Shown: positions 19,063 through 26,489 of the stretch, one piece after another | Layout: each line of letters opens with the position of its first letter | Numbering within the stretch: the first letter of the stretch is position 1 | Source of the DNA: Propionibacterium cyclohexanicum | Lineage (GTDB): Bacteria; Actinomycetota; Actinomycetes; Propionibacteriales; Propionibacteriaceae | Direction: 5' to 3' | NCBI RefSeq assembly: GCF_900111365.1 | Contig: NZ_FOGZ01000027.1 | Span: 1-33,837 of the forward strand | Length of the DNA stretch: 33,837 nucleotides | Notes under the pieces: generated by a model | Database searches by the model: none | Told to the model about the DNA's origin: nothing | The model's input: the letters and a program-made list of their open reading frames with translations, nothing else | Made by a program: the position numbers and the translations under genes

Positions 19063-19495
19063 GGCGTCCTCCCGGTCGGTGACAGGCCCAAGACTAACGG
19101 GCGCCAGCCACCGCGCAGGGCGATGGGCACTGTGTACTGGACTATCCGTGTACTGAGCTGTCCGCGGGATCGGGCGGAAGGTTTGTGCACTCCTGGGCAC
19201 ATGCTGACCTTGACGGATTGGTTGCGTATGTAACTCTCATCGTCGTCATCACCATGGTGGATACCGTGGAAAACCCTTCAAGTGCCTTGTCGGAGAGGAA
19301 AAGACGTGTTGATGAACTGTTGATGACAGGTGGGTCCAGGCAGGGTGAATGTGGAGTGTCACAACGACGGCGGATCGCTTTCCACAAGGTCTCCACCGGC
19401 ACCGGCCATTCGTCCACAGTCTCGTCGACATCCTGCTGGACGACGAGACTGCGGTGGGGCTGGCTAGGCTGGCGGGCAGAGGGGAGGAAGGTGCA
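19063..19495. promoter_or_regulatory. 433 bp divergent intergenic region, candidate origin/regulatory segment
   Basis: This is the largest divergent gap between minus-strand and plus-strand genes in the dnaA-dnaN interval. It has lower GC than the surroundings around 19200-19320. It contains an imperfect 16 bp tandem repeat (19132-19163), scattered DnaA-like matches (TTGTGCACT near 19182, a CGTCCACAG near 19411), and a likely -10 TAGGCT at 19465-19470 for the sulfolipid genes. No convincing gene is seen. Gene polarity flips here, which would suit a replication origin, but box matches are weaker than upstream of dnaA. Confidence 0.4.
19132..19163 (+). repeat. 16 bp imperfect tandem repeat
   Basis: GTGTACTGGACTATCC (19132-19147) is followed directly by GTGTACTGAGCTGTCC (19148-19163), matching at 13 of 16 positions. 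It lies about 70 bp upstream of the ABC ATPase start in the divergent region. A pair of head-to-tail sites could bind a regulator or act as an iteron-like element. Function unknown. Confidence 0.6.
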
Positions 19496-20704
19496 TTGAA
19501 GATCCTCGTTCTTGGCGGTGACGGTTTCTGCGGTTGGCCCGCGAGCCTGCATCTGTCAGCGGCCGGCCACGAGGTGGTCATCGTCGATAACTTCTCCAGA
19601 CGCCGGATCGACGAGGAGCTGGGTGCCCAGTCGCTGACCCCCATCTGCTCGAACTCGCAACGCCGCGCCGCCTGGCGCGAGGTGAGCGGACGCGAGATCC
19701 GACTGGCGGTCATCGACCTCGCCGCCGACTACGACCGGCTGCTCGAACTGCTGCGTGTCGAGAAGCCGCAGGTCATCGTGCACTACGCAGAGCAGCGCTC
19801 CGCGCCCTACTCGATGAAGTCACCGGCGCACAAGCGCTACACGGTGAACAACAATGTCAACGTCACGCACAATGTGCTGTGCGCGATTGTCGAGTCGGGT
19901 CTCGACATCCACCTGGTGCATCTGGGGACCATGGGCGTGTACGGCTATGGCACCGCTGGCATGGCGATCCCCGAGGGCTATCTGGGGATCCGGGTGGACG
20001 GCGAGCAGGGTGAGCTGCGAGAAGAGATCCTGTACCCGACCCATCCCGGATCGATCTACCACATGACCAAGGTGCTCGACCAGGATCTGTTCGCCTATTA
20101 CGCGAAGAACGACGCCCTGCGCATCACCGATCTGCACCAGGGCATCGTCTGGGGCACCTCGACCACCCAGACGCGGCTGGACGAGCGGCTCATCAACCGG
20201 TTCGACTACGACGGTGACTATGGCACGGTGCTCAACCGCTTCCTTGTCCAGGCAGCCATCGGATATCCGCTCACGGTGCACGGCGCTGGGGGCCAGACAA
20301 GGGCGTTCATCCACATCCAGGACATGGTGCGATGTGTCGAGCTAGCCATCGCCAACCCGCCTCGGCGCGGTGAGCGGGTGAAGATCTTCAACCAGATGAC
20401 CGAGACCCATCGCATCCGCGATCTCGCGGCCCTCGTGTCGCGGCTCACCGGAGCGAGCGTGGAGAATGTGCCTGACCCGCGCAAGGAAGCCTCCGAGAAC
20501 GAGCTGCGGGTGGTCAACGATTCCTTCCTTGATCTGGGCCTGAGCCCCATCACCCTCACCGAGGGCCTGCTCGAGGAGATCGCCCAGACCGCCGCCAAGT
20601 ACCGTGAGCGGGTGGACATCTCCAAGATCCCGGCGCGCTCCCTGTGGACCAAGGATCTGCGGCCTGGGGTTCCGGCGGCCTACCGGCACTCCGCCAAGCA
20701 GTGA
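19496..20704 (+). CDS. sqd1: UDP-sulfoquinovose synthase (SQD1-like)
   Basis: This 402-residue extended-SDR enzyme is predicted to make UDP-sulfoquinovose from UDP-glucose and sulfite, the head-group donor for sulfolipid. The N-terminus has the NAD-binding GGDGFCGWPASLHL motif specific to SQD1 enzymes (not the generic GGAGFIG). It is followed by DNFSRRRIDEELGAQSLTPI, closely like plant and cyanobacterial SQD1. The catalytic set is present: T145 in LGTMG, Y188 and K192 in YHMTK. The AEQRSAPYSM segment also matches. LNRFLVQAAIGYPLTVHGAG is another family hallmark. The start is TTG at 19496, with GGGGAGGAAGG just upstream. The glycosyltransferase follows at 15 bp. Confidence 0.92.
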   Translation: MKILVLGGDGFCGWPASLHLSAAGHEVVIVDNFSRRRIDEELGAQSLTPICSNSQRRAAWREVSGREIRLAVIDLAADYDRLLELLRVEKPQVIVHYAEQRSAPYSMKSPAHKRYTVNNNVNVTHNVLCAIVESGLDIHLVHLGTMGVYGYGTAGMAIPEGYLGIRVDGEQGELREEILYPTHPGSIYHMTKVLDQDLFAYYAKNDALRITDLHQGIVWGTSTTQTRLDERLINRFDYDGDYGTVLNRFLVQAAIGYPLTVHGAGGQTRAFIHIQDMVRCVELAIANPPRRGERVKIFNQMTETHRIRDLAALVSRLTGASVENVPDPRKEASENELRVVNDSFLDLGLSPITLTEGLLEEIAQTAAKYRERVDISKIPARSLWTKDLRPGVPAAYRHSAKQ

Positions 20705-20719
20705 GCGGCTCCCGCTGCG

Positions 20720-21868
20720 ATGCGCATAGCGCTGTTCACAGAGGTTTTCCTGCCCAAGGTTGACGGGGTTGTCACGCGGGTGCTGCGCACCCTCGAGGAG
20801 CTGGGCCGGATGGGCCACCAGGTGCTGGTCTTCGCGCCCGGCTCGCCGCCCGCAAGCTATGCCGGGCACCGCGTGCAGAGGGTCCGTTCGTTCTCGCTGC
20901 GGCCGATCTATCCGGAGCTGAAGGTGGGCTTGCCCACTGTGATGATCGCCGAGCAGATGATCGCCTTCCGGCCCGATGTCGTCCATGCCGTGAATCCCGT
21001 CGCGCTCGCGGCCTTCGGCGTAGGCGTGGCTCATCACCGACATCTTCCCTTGCTGGCGAGCTATCACACAGGACTCGGCGAGTACATGGACAAACTGAGG
21101 GTGCCGTGGGCCAGGTCGCCCATGCAGCGCTGGACTCGCTTCCTGCACAATCGCGCCGAGGTGAATCTGTGCACCTCTGCGACCATGGTGAGGCGGGCCG
21201 AGAGCCACGGTGTGATGCGGCTCGGCCTGTGGCCCAAGGCCGTGGACACCACCGGCTATCGTCCCGACAAGGCCGATCCGCTCATGCGGGCCCGGCTCAC
21301 TGACGGCCACCCGGACGCGCCCCTGGCGATCTATGTCGGGCGGCTGAGCAGGGAGAAGGACCTGCTCGACCTGCTCACCCCGATCCGCCGGCTGGCACCC
21401 CGCGGTGTCCGGTTGGCGATCGTCGGTTCGGGCCCCCAGCGCCGCGAGCTCGAGGAGGCCTTCGCCACCACCCCGACCGTCTTCACCGGATATCTGGCCG
21501 GCGACGAGCTGGCGCGGGCCTATGCCAGCTCCGATGTGTTCTGTTTTCCCTCCACGACCGAGACGCTGGGGCTGGTCGCCCTGGAAGCAATGGCAAGCGG
21601 TGTGCCGGTGATCGGGGCACGCGCCGGTGGCATACCCGATGTCATCAGCGATGGAGTGGACGGTTTCCTCGTCGCGCCGCACAATGCGGACGAGCTGTGC
21701 GCGCGGCTGTCCCAGCTCGTCGAGGATCCGGCGCTGCGCACGTCCATGGCTACGTCCGCCCGTGCCGAGGCGGAGCGGCACGACTGGCACCATGCCACGT
21801 CCTGCCTCGTGCAGAACTACCGGCTGGCCATTGCCCGCCATGCCGCGGGGCCGAGGAACTGGAACTGA
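20720..21868 (+). CDS. sqdX: GT4 glycosyltransferase, SqdX/SQD2-like sulfolipid synthase
   Basis: This 382-residue GT-B glycosyltransferase of family GT4 is predicted to transfer sulfoquinovose from the UDP donor onto diacylglycerol at the membrane. It opens with MRIALFTEVFLPKVDGVVTR. It has PDVVHAVNPVALAAFGVGVA and SYHTGLGEYM in the acceptor domain, then LWPKAVDTTGYRP, YVGRLSREKDLLDLL and the donor-binding SSDVFCFPSTTETLGLVALEAMASGVPVI with the E-x7-E type motif. It resembles both SqdX and mannosyltransferases such as PimB/MgtA, so on sequence alone a mannosyl role is possible. Adjacency to an SQD1-type gene favours SqdX. It ends 11 bp from the convergent dnaA stop. Confidence 0.82.
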   Translation: MRIALFTEVFLPKVDGVVTRVLRTLEELGRMGHQVLVFAPGSPPASYAGHRVQRVRSFSLRPIYPELKVGLPTVMIAEQMIAFRPDVVHAVNPVALAAFGVGVAHHRHLPLLASYHTGLGEYMDKLRVPWARSPMQRWTRFLHNRAEVNLCTSATMVRRAESHGVMRLGLWPKAVDTTGYRPDKADPLMRARLTDGHPDAPLAIYVGRLSREKDLLDLLTPIRRLAPRGVRLAIVGSGPQRRELEEAFATTPTVFTGYLAGDELARAYASSDVFCFPSTTETLGLVALEAMASGVPVIGARAGGIPDVISDGVDGFLVAPHNADELCARLSQLVEDPALRTSMATSARAEAERHDWHHATSCLVQNYRLAIARHAAGPRNWN

Positions 21869-21879
21869 ACCAGGTGCGC

Positions 21880-23358
21880 TCAGCGCCGCACGGAGTTCTG
21901 CTTGATCCTGTTGGTCAGCTCGGTGACCTGGTTGAAGACGCTGCGGCGCTCTCGCAGCAGCTGGCGGATCTTGCGGTCGGCGTGCATGACGGTGGTGTGG
22001 TCCTTGCCGCCGAACTCCTGGCCGATCTTGGGCAGCGAGAGATCGGTGAGCTCGCGGCACAGGTACATGGCGATCTGGCGGGCGATCACGAGCGTCTGGG
22101 TGCGGCTCGTGCCGACGAGGGAGTCGATGCTGATCCCGAAATAGTTCGCGGTCTCGTTGATGATCACCGCCGCGCTCACCTCACCATCGGCTCCCTCGGG
22201 AATGAGATCGCGCAAGACCTGGTCGGCGAGGCTCATGGACACGTCCTCGCGGTTGAGGGAGGCGAAGGCCGTCACTCGGATGAGGGCGCCCTCCAGCTCG
22301 CGGATATTGGACTGGATCTTCGAGGCGATGTATTCCAGGACATCGGGGGGAACGAGCAGGTTCTCTGAGGTCGCCTTACGGCGCAGGATCGCGATCCGCG
22401 TCTCGAGATCGGGTGGCTGGATGTCGGTGATGAGACCCCACTCAAATCGGCTTCTCAGCCGTGACTCGAGCTGCTCGAGGGCCTTCGGCGGGCGATCGGA
22501 GGTGAGCACGATCTGCTTCTGGGCGTTGTGCAGCGCATTGAATGTGTAGAAGAACTCCTCCTGCGTCTGCGTCTTGCCTTCGAGGAACTGGATGTCGTCG
22601 ATGAGCAGCACGTCGACGTCGTCGCGGTACTTGCGTCGGAAGTCGTTGGTCCGATTCTCGCTCACCGCATTGATGAACTCATTGGTCATCTCTTCGGTGC
22701 TCACATATTTCACCCGCACATTGCGGTAGTAGTCGCGCACGTAGTGGCCGAGCGCGTGGAGCAGATGGGTCTTGCCCAGTCCCGACTCGCCGTAGATCAT
22801 GAGCGGGTTGTAGGCCTTGCCGGGAGCCTCTGCCACGGCAACCGCCGCCGCGTGGGCGAAGCGATTGGACGAGCCGATCACGAAGTTGTCGAAGGTGTAG
22901 CGAGGATTGAGGCGGCCCTCGTTCGCGTCCGGGGCGGCGATACCCGGCTCGGCCACCGCCTTCTGGGCTGTTGGCTGGGGGCCGTGCAGGAGCGCCGGGG
23001 CATTCTCACGCGCGACGAATTCGGCCGGCTCAGGATCGGGTACGTCCTGGTCGGGCCGGTCTGGCGGCCGAAGATCCAGCTCGAGATCGGGCTCGATGGT
23101 GATCGCCAGTCGCATCGAGCGGCTGAAGTGGTCGCTGAGCACCTCTTCGATCTCGGTGCGCAGCTTCGTCTCGATGCGCTCGCGGGTGAACTCGTTGGGG
23201 ACCGCGATCATCACGGTCGACTCGTGCATGGTGAGCGGACGCGAGCCGCGCAGGAAGGCACCACCGCGCGATCCACAGGCATTGAGGACGTGCTTCCAGG
23301 CTTCGGCCAGATCGGACTCGCCGTGGCCTGAGCTCGAGTCGCGTGTCACGCCGTCCAC
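21880..23358 (-). CDS. dnaA: Chromosomal replication initiator protein DnaA
   Basis: This 492-residue AAA+ initiator binds DnaA boxes and melts the origin. Domain I spans about residues 15-85. A poorly conserved acidic/Pro-rich domain II linker (90-150) follows. Domain III has Walker A GESGLGKTH (190-198) and Walker B LLIDDIQF (251-258). Domain IV has the box-binding signature GGKDHTTVMHADRKI near 450-465. Start is GTG at 23358. DnaA boxes overlap its promoter region, consistent with autoregulation. Unlike the common layout, dnaN does not follow: the gene converges on sqdX, and dnaN lies 6.8 kb further along the same strand. Confidence 0.98.
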   Translation of the reverse strand: MDGVTRDSSSGHGESDLAEAWKHVLNACGSRGGAFLRGSRPLTMHESTVMIAVPNEFTRERIETKLRTEIEEVLSDHFSRSMRLAITIEPDLELDLRPPDRPDQDVPDPEPAEFVARENAPALLHGPQPTAQKAVAEPGIAAPDANEGRLNPRYTFDNFVIGSSNRFAHAAAVAVAEAPGKAYNPLMIYGESGLGKTHLLHALGHYVRDYYRNVRVKYVSTEEMTNEFINAVSENRTNDFRRKYRDDVDVLLIDDIQFLEGKTQTQEEFFYTFNALHNAQKQIVLTSDRPPKALEQLESRLRSRFEWGLITDIQPPDLETRIAILRRKATSENLLVPPDVLEYIASKIQSNIRELEGALIRVTAFASLNREDVSMSLADQVLRDLIPEGADGEVSAAVIINETANYFGISIDSLVGTSRTQTLVIARQIAMYLCRELTDLSLPKIGQEFGGKDHTTVMHADRKIRQLLRERRSVFNQVTELTNRIKQNSVRR

Positions 23359-23426
23359 CCTCAGTCGTCGATTGCTGCCTGGCAGCCTAGTGCTTCGCCG
23401 GTCCTGTCCTAGAGCCGGTTTTCCAA

Positions 23427-23432
23427 GTTATA
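23427..23432 (-). promoter_or_regulatory. Putative dnaA promoter (-10 element)
   Basis: On the minus strand TATAAC lies about 70 bases upstream of the dnaA GTG, with TGGACA 16 bases or TTGTGG 19 bases further upstream as possible -35 elements. Both overlap the DnaA boxes at 23436-23456, so DnaA binding would be expected to compete with RNA polymerase. Confidence 0.45.
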
Positions 23433-23525
23433 CACTGATCCACAACTTTGTCCACAAGCATGGTGGCCGTTGTGCCAGCTCCCAGGACGGCCTGCCACCA
23501 CTCGTGCACAGGGCCGCACGGCGGC

Positions 23526-23571
23526 CGTGCACAGGGTGCACGGGGACTGATGGCCGTGCACAGGGTGCACG
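23526..23571. repeat. Two perfect 17 bp dyads, 29 bp apart, with flanking degenerate copies
   Basis: CGTGCACAGGGTGCACG occurs at 23526-23542 and again at 23555-23571. Each has 7-base inverted arms around AGG. The copies sit in a 29 bp direct repeat that includes GGC before the dyad. Related units occur at 23503 (CGTGCACAGGG) and 23582 (CGTGCATGGGG). The half-site resembles a divergent DnaA box. The regularity suggests binding of a dimeric protein or DnaA in the dnaA control/origin region. Confidence 0.7.
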
Positions 23572-23653
23572 TCGTTGAGGGCCGTGCATGGGGACGCTCC
23601 GGGCCGGTCGAGGGCTTCAGGGGCGGCAGCCTGGAACTCGGTCGTCCGGCGTT

Positions 23654-23682
23654 TTGCCGGGGCGGCTCGGGTGGCGTAAACT
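23654..23682 (+). promoter_or_regulatory. Sigma-70-type promoter for rpmH
   Basis: TTGCCG (23654-23659), a 17-base spacer and TAAACT (23677-23682) form a well-spaced vegetative promoter reading toward rpmH. It gives a leader of about 135 bases. This likely drives rpmH-rnpA-yidD-yidC. Confidence 0.55.
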
Positions 23683-23824
23683 TGCCTGGCCGCTGGCGTC
23701 AGCGGACTTTTCTGCTGATCCACACCGGTTTGCTCATTCACTCCGGGGCCGGGCAAGGTCGGGCCGCGGGATCTGGCGGAAGTGATGCGAATCATCCCGA
23801 TTCCACGAACAAGGAGCACCTCCC

Positions 23825-23962
23825 GTGAGTAAGCGCACCTACCAGCCCAGCAACCGTCGTCGTGCCCGCACGCACGGTTTCCGCGCTCGGATGAGCTCCC
23901 GCGCCGGACGCGGGATCCTCTCGGCTCGGCGCCGCAAGGGCCGCACCGAGCTGTCCGCCTGA
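23825..23962 (+). CDS. rpmH: 50S ribosomal protein L34
   Basis: This 45-residue, strongly basic ribosomal protein has the invariant [20 protein letters not shown] start and a [18 protein letters not shown] end. It starts with GTG at 23825, preceded by AAGGAG. It is the first gene of the conserved rpmH-rnpA-yidD-yidC-jag-rsmG cluster, divergent from dnaA. It ends three bases before the rnpA start. Confidence 0.97.
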   Translation: MSKRTYQPSNRRRARTHGFRARMSSRAGRGILSARRRKGRTELSA

Positions 23963-23965
23963 GCC

Positions 23966-24352
23966 GTGCTGCCCGCCGAGGCGCGGATGCGCAACTCCCA
24001 GGAGTTTCGCAGCACGGTGCGCCGAGGTTTGAGAGTGGGTTGTCCCAGCCTCGTCATCCATGCCGACCTCGCCGATGATGCTTCGTCCCCCAGGGCCGGG
24101 GGGCAGACATCGGCACGGGTCGGCTTCGTCGTGTCGAAGCAGGTGGGCAATGCGGTGACCCGCAACCGGGTGAAGCGCCGGCTGCGTCACCTGGCTGCGG
24201 GACGGCTGAGATCTGACCCCGACCTTCCTGGCAGCCTGCGAGTGGTGGTTCGGGCACTGCCGGCTGCGGCGCAGCAGCCGGGCCGTCTCGTGCACGACTT
24301 CGACGCCGCGTGGCGCAAGAGCCTCGACCGGCTGGAATTGCGAGCACGTTGA
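23966..24352 (+). CDS. rnpA: Ribonuclease P protein component
   Basis: This 128-residue protein subunit of RNase P assists the RNA in cutting tRNA 5' leaders. The family signature is clear: [25 protein letters not shown], with the RNR-type basic helix. The N-terminus [14 protein letters not shown] and the length are typical. Start is GTG at 23966, three bases after rpmH. The stop overlaps the yidD start by one base (TGATG). Confidence 0.95.
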   Translation: MLPAEARMRNSQEFRSTVRRGLRVGCPSLVIHADLADDASSPRAGGQTSARVGFVVSKQVGNAVTRNRVKRRLRHLAAGRLRSDPDLPGSLRVVVRALPAAAQQPGRLVHDFDAAWRKSLDRLELRAR

Positions 24353-24669
24353 TGAAGTACCTGCTCATTGGCTTCGTGAAACTGTGGCGGCTGCTCGTTT
24401 CCCCGTTGTACGGGGACGTCTGCAAGTTCTATCCGACGTGCTCGGAATACGGGCTGGAGGCCCTGCGCCGCCACGGTGCCGTGCGTGGCGGATGGCTGAC
24501 CCTCAGGCGAATCGCCCGGTGCCACCCGTGGTCGCTGGGTGGTGTGGATCCGGTTCCCGGTTCCGATCTGGATGTGCGGCTCAGAGCCTGCCAGACTCTG
24601 TCCGATGATGGCGTGACCCCCGAGCGCGACCGGGCCGATTCCGTCGGCCCGGCGGGCGCATCTATGTGA
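24352..24669 (+). CDS. yidD: Membrane protein insertion efficiency factor YidD
   Basis: This is a 105-residue protein of the YidD family (HAMF domain), thought to help membrane-protein insertion. The signature [37 protein letters not shown] has the three conserved cysteines and the CHP motif. ATG at 24352 overlaps the rnpA stop, and the next gene begins one base after its stop. It has a short amphipathic N-terminus rather than a true membrane span, and a longer polar C-terminal tail than many homologues. Confidence 0.93.
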   Translation: MKYLLIGFVKLWRLLVSPLYGDVCKFYPTCSEYGLEALRRHGAVRGGWLTLRRIARCHPWSLGGVDPVPGSDLDVRLRACQTLSDDGVTPERDRADSVGPAGASM

Positions 24670-24670
24670 G

Positions 24671-25771
24671 GTGAGTGAGTTGTATCCCCTGATGTTGACA
24701 CTCATGGACATCGGCGAGAGCTTGGGCCGGATCGGCTCGGCAATCATGCAGCCGCTGTACTGGGCGGTGAGCGGGATAATCGTGTTCTTCCACGATCTGC
24801 TCGCCTTCTTCCTCAACCCGGACTCGGGATTGACGTGGACACTGTCCATCGTCCTGTTGACCGTGTTCATCCGGCTCATCATGATGCCGCTGTACGCCAA
24901 GCAGCTCAACTCCTCGCGGGCCATGCAAGCCCTCCAGCCCAAGCTCGAGGTGCTGCAGAAGAAATACGGTTCAGACCGGGAGAAACTCGGCCAGGAGACG
25001 ATGAAGCTCTACCAGGAGGAGGGTGTCAATCCGGCCTCCTCGTGCGCGCCGCTGCTCATCCAGCTGCCGATCTTCTTCGCGCTGTTCCGGGTGCTCAGCA
25101 GCGCGTCCACTGGCCAGAATGTGCACGGCTACTGGTTGCAGCGCGATCCGGAACTCGTCCACTCCCTGAGCCACGCCAACATCTTCGGAGCGCAGCTGTC
25201 GGGCACCTTCCTGCCGATCAACAACGGCTTCGGCGCCACCCAGATCCTCGCCACGATCCTCATCATCTTGATGACTGTGCTGATGTTCTTCCAGCAGCTG
25301 CACATGCTCAAGCGGAATATGCCGCCCAGCGCGCTGACCGGCCCGATGGCCCAGCAGCAGAAGATGATGCTCTACCTGTTCCCGGCGATGTATCTGTTCA
25401 CCGGTCTGGCTATCCCGATCGGCGTGCTGGTCTACTGGCTCACCACGAACCTGTGGACGATGGCCCAGCAGTATTTCATCATCCGCAACTACCCGACCCC
25501 CGGCACGCCTGCCTACGTCGAGTGGGAGGACCGGATGCGGGAGCAGGGCAAGGATCCGCGGGCCATCGAGGAGCGCCGGGCCAACAAGGCGCGCAAGCAC
25601 GCTGCCAGCGCGCCGGTTGTCACTTCGGGAAGCGATACCGCTGGCCACGCCGTGGTGGCTCGCCAGCACAGCACTCGGCAGACAGTGCGCAGCAGCTCGG
25701 GGGAACGCCAGGTTGTCGTGCGCCGCACCCAGCCGGTTCACCAGACGCGTTCGGCCCGCAAGAAGAAGTGA
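24671..25771 (+). CDS. yidC: Membrane protein insertase YidC (Oxa1 family)
   Basis: This 366-residue insertase places proteins in the cytoplasmic membrane, alone or with SecYEG. It has five expected spans. The conserved core includes WTLSIVLLTVFIRLIMMPLY (the Arg in the hydrophilic groove), LQKKYGSDREKLGQETMKLY in the cytoplasmic loop, PIFFALFRVLSS, and the late LFPAMYLFTGLAIPIGVLVYW. A basic C-terminal tail (ending SARKKK) fits ribosome contact. Unlike lipoprotein YidC of Firmicutes, there is no lipobox, as usual in actinobacteria. The start is GTG at 24671. Confidence 0.96.
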   Translation: MSELYPLMLTLMDIGESLGRIGSAIMQPLYWAVSGIIVFFHDLLAFFLNPDSGLTWTLSIVLLTVFIRLIMMPLYAKQLNSSRAMQALQPKLEVLQKKYGSDREKLGQETMKLYQEEGVNPASSCAPLLIQLPIFFALFRVLSSASTGQNVHGYWLQRDPELVHSLSHANIFGAQLSGTFLPINNGFGATQILATILIILMTVLMFFQQLHMLKRNMPPSALTGPMAQQQKMMLYLFPAMYLFTGLAIPIGVLVYWLTTNLWTMAQQYFIIRNYPTPGTPAYVEWEDRMREQGKDPRAIEERRANKARKHAASAPVVTSGSDTAGHAVVARQHSTRQTVRSSSGERQVVVRRTQPVHQTRSARKKK

Positions 25772-25779
25772 TTCTCGGG

Positions 25780-25807
25780 GTCACCGCCACCGTGGGTGGC
25801 CGGTGAC
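25780..25807 (+). terminator. Hairpin between yidC and jag
   Basis: GTCACCGCCACC pairs with GGTGGCCGGTGAC around a GTG loop, with one bulged base, just after the yidC stop. There is no U-tract. It may be a weak terminator or an mRNA-processing element between yidC and jag. Confidence 0.35.
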
Positions 25808-25881
25808 TCGCACGATGAGGACTGTCTGCCCGGATGGGCCACGTCGGGAGAACGACCAGTGAGTCATGCTAGGAGACATAT

Positions 25882-26481
25882 ATGAGCGATCAGATGGGTG
25901 TCGACGGGGAGCCGATCGACCAGGAGAGCCCCGCGGGCGTGCCGGCGGAGCAGGATGCAAAGTTCGAGGAGCCAGATGCGCCGGCCGGCTCGCAGCAGGA
26001 CCGGGGCGCGGCCGCGCCCTCGCAGGAGGACATCCTCATCACAGAAGGTGACGTCGCAGCCGACTATCTGGAGGAGCTGCTCGACATCGCCGACCTCGAT
26101 GGCGATTTGGACAGTTATACCGAGGGGGATCGCGCCCACGTCTCCATCGACACCGAGTCGACGATCCTCGTGGGCCGCGACGGCGAGGTGCTCGAGGCAC
26201 TCCAGGAACTGTGTCGCCTGGCGGTCATGACGAAGACCGGCCACCACAGCCGTCTCATGCTCGATGTGGCGGGCCATCGCGAGAAGCGGCGCAAGGAGCT
26301 CCAGCTGCTTGCCCAGGATGCGGTGAACTCGGTGAATGCGACCGGTGAGCCGGTGCGCCTGGCCCCGATGAACCCCTTCGAGCGCAAGGTGGTGCACGAT
26401 GCCGTGGCGGCGGCAGGCATGCACAGTGAGTCCGAGGGTCAGGAGCCACAGCGCCGGGTAGTCGTCCAGGCGGCCCGCTGA
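25882..26481 (+). CDS. jag: Jag/KhpB-type RNA-binding protein (KH and R3H domains)
   Basis: This 199-residue cytoplasmic RNA-binding protein is encoded beside yidC. The first ~50 residues are acidic and disordered. A type-II KH-like domain follows, with ILVGRDGEVLEALQELCRLAV as its nucleic-acid loop. The C-terminal R3H domain has LAPMNPFERKVVHDAVAAAG and SEGQEPQRRVVV. It lacks the Jag_N domain found in Firmicutes, as usual for actinobacterial members. ATG at 25882 follows AGGAG by six bases. Homologues form RNA-chaperone complexes with KhpA and affect cell envelope growth. The role here is inferred. Confidence 0.9.
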   Translation: MSDQMGVDGEPIDQESPAGVPAEQDAKFEEPDAPAGSQQDRGAAAPSQEDILITEGDVAADYLEELLDIADLDGDLDSYTEGDRAHVSIDTESTILVGRDGEVLEALQELCRLAVMTKTGHHSRLMLDVAGHREKRRKELQLLAQDAVNSVNATGEPVRLAPMNPFERKVVHDAVAAAGMHSESEGQEPQRRVVVQAAR

Positions 26482-26489
26482 GGAGACGA

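Larger units (their letters stand above)
23359..23824. promoter_or_regulatory. dnaA-rpmH intergenic region with DnaA boxes and dyads, candidate oriC
   Basis: This 466 bp divergent region contains an exact DnaA box TTGTCCACA (23448-23456), relatives TGATCCACA (23436-23444 and 23716-23724) and TTATACACT (23428-23436) in a short AT-richer stretch. It also holds an array of CGTGCACAGG-type units (23503-23595). Promoters for dnaA (minus) and rpmH (plus) also lie here. It is the most DnaA-box-rich intergenic region in the window, but whether it is the origin or the dnaA control region is not settled by sequence alone. Confidence 0.5.

Noticed and set aside
20342-22060. 572-codon minus-strand frame across sqd1, sqdX and dnaA
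   Set aside because: It overlaps three convincing genes, has shadow composition and no supporting start.
23503-23595. CRISPR-like array
   Set aside because: Only two exact repeats with 12-base gaps and no cas genes. The dyad structure and position point to a binding-site array.
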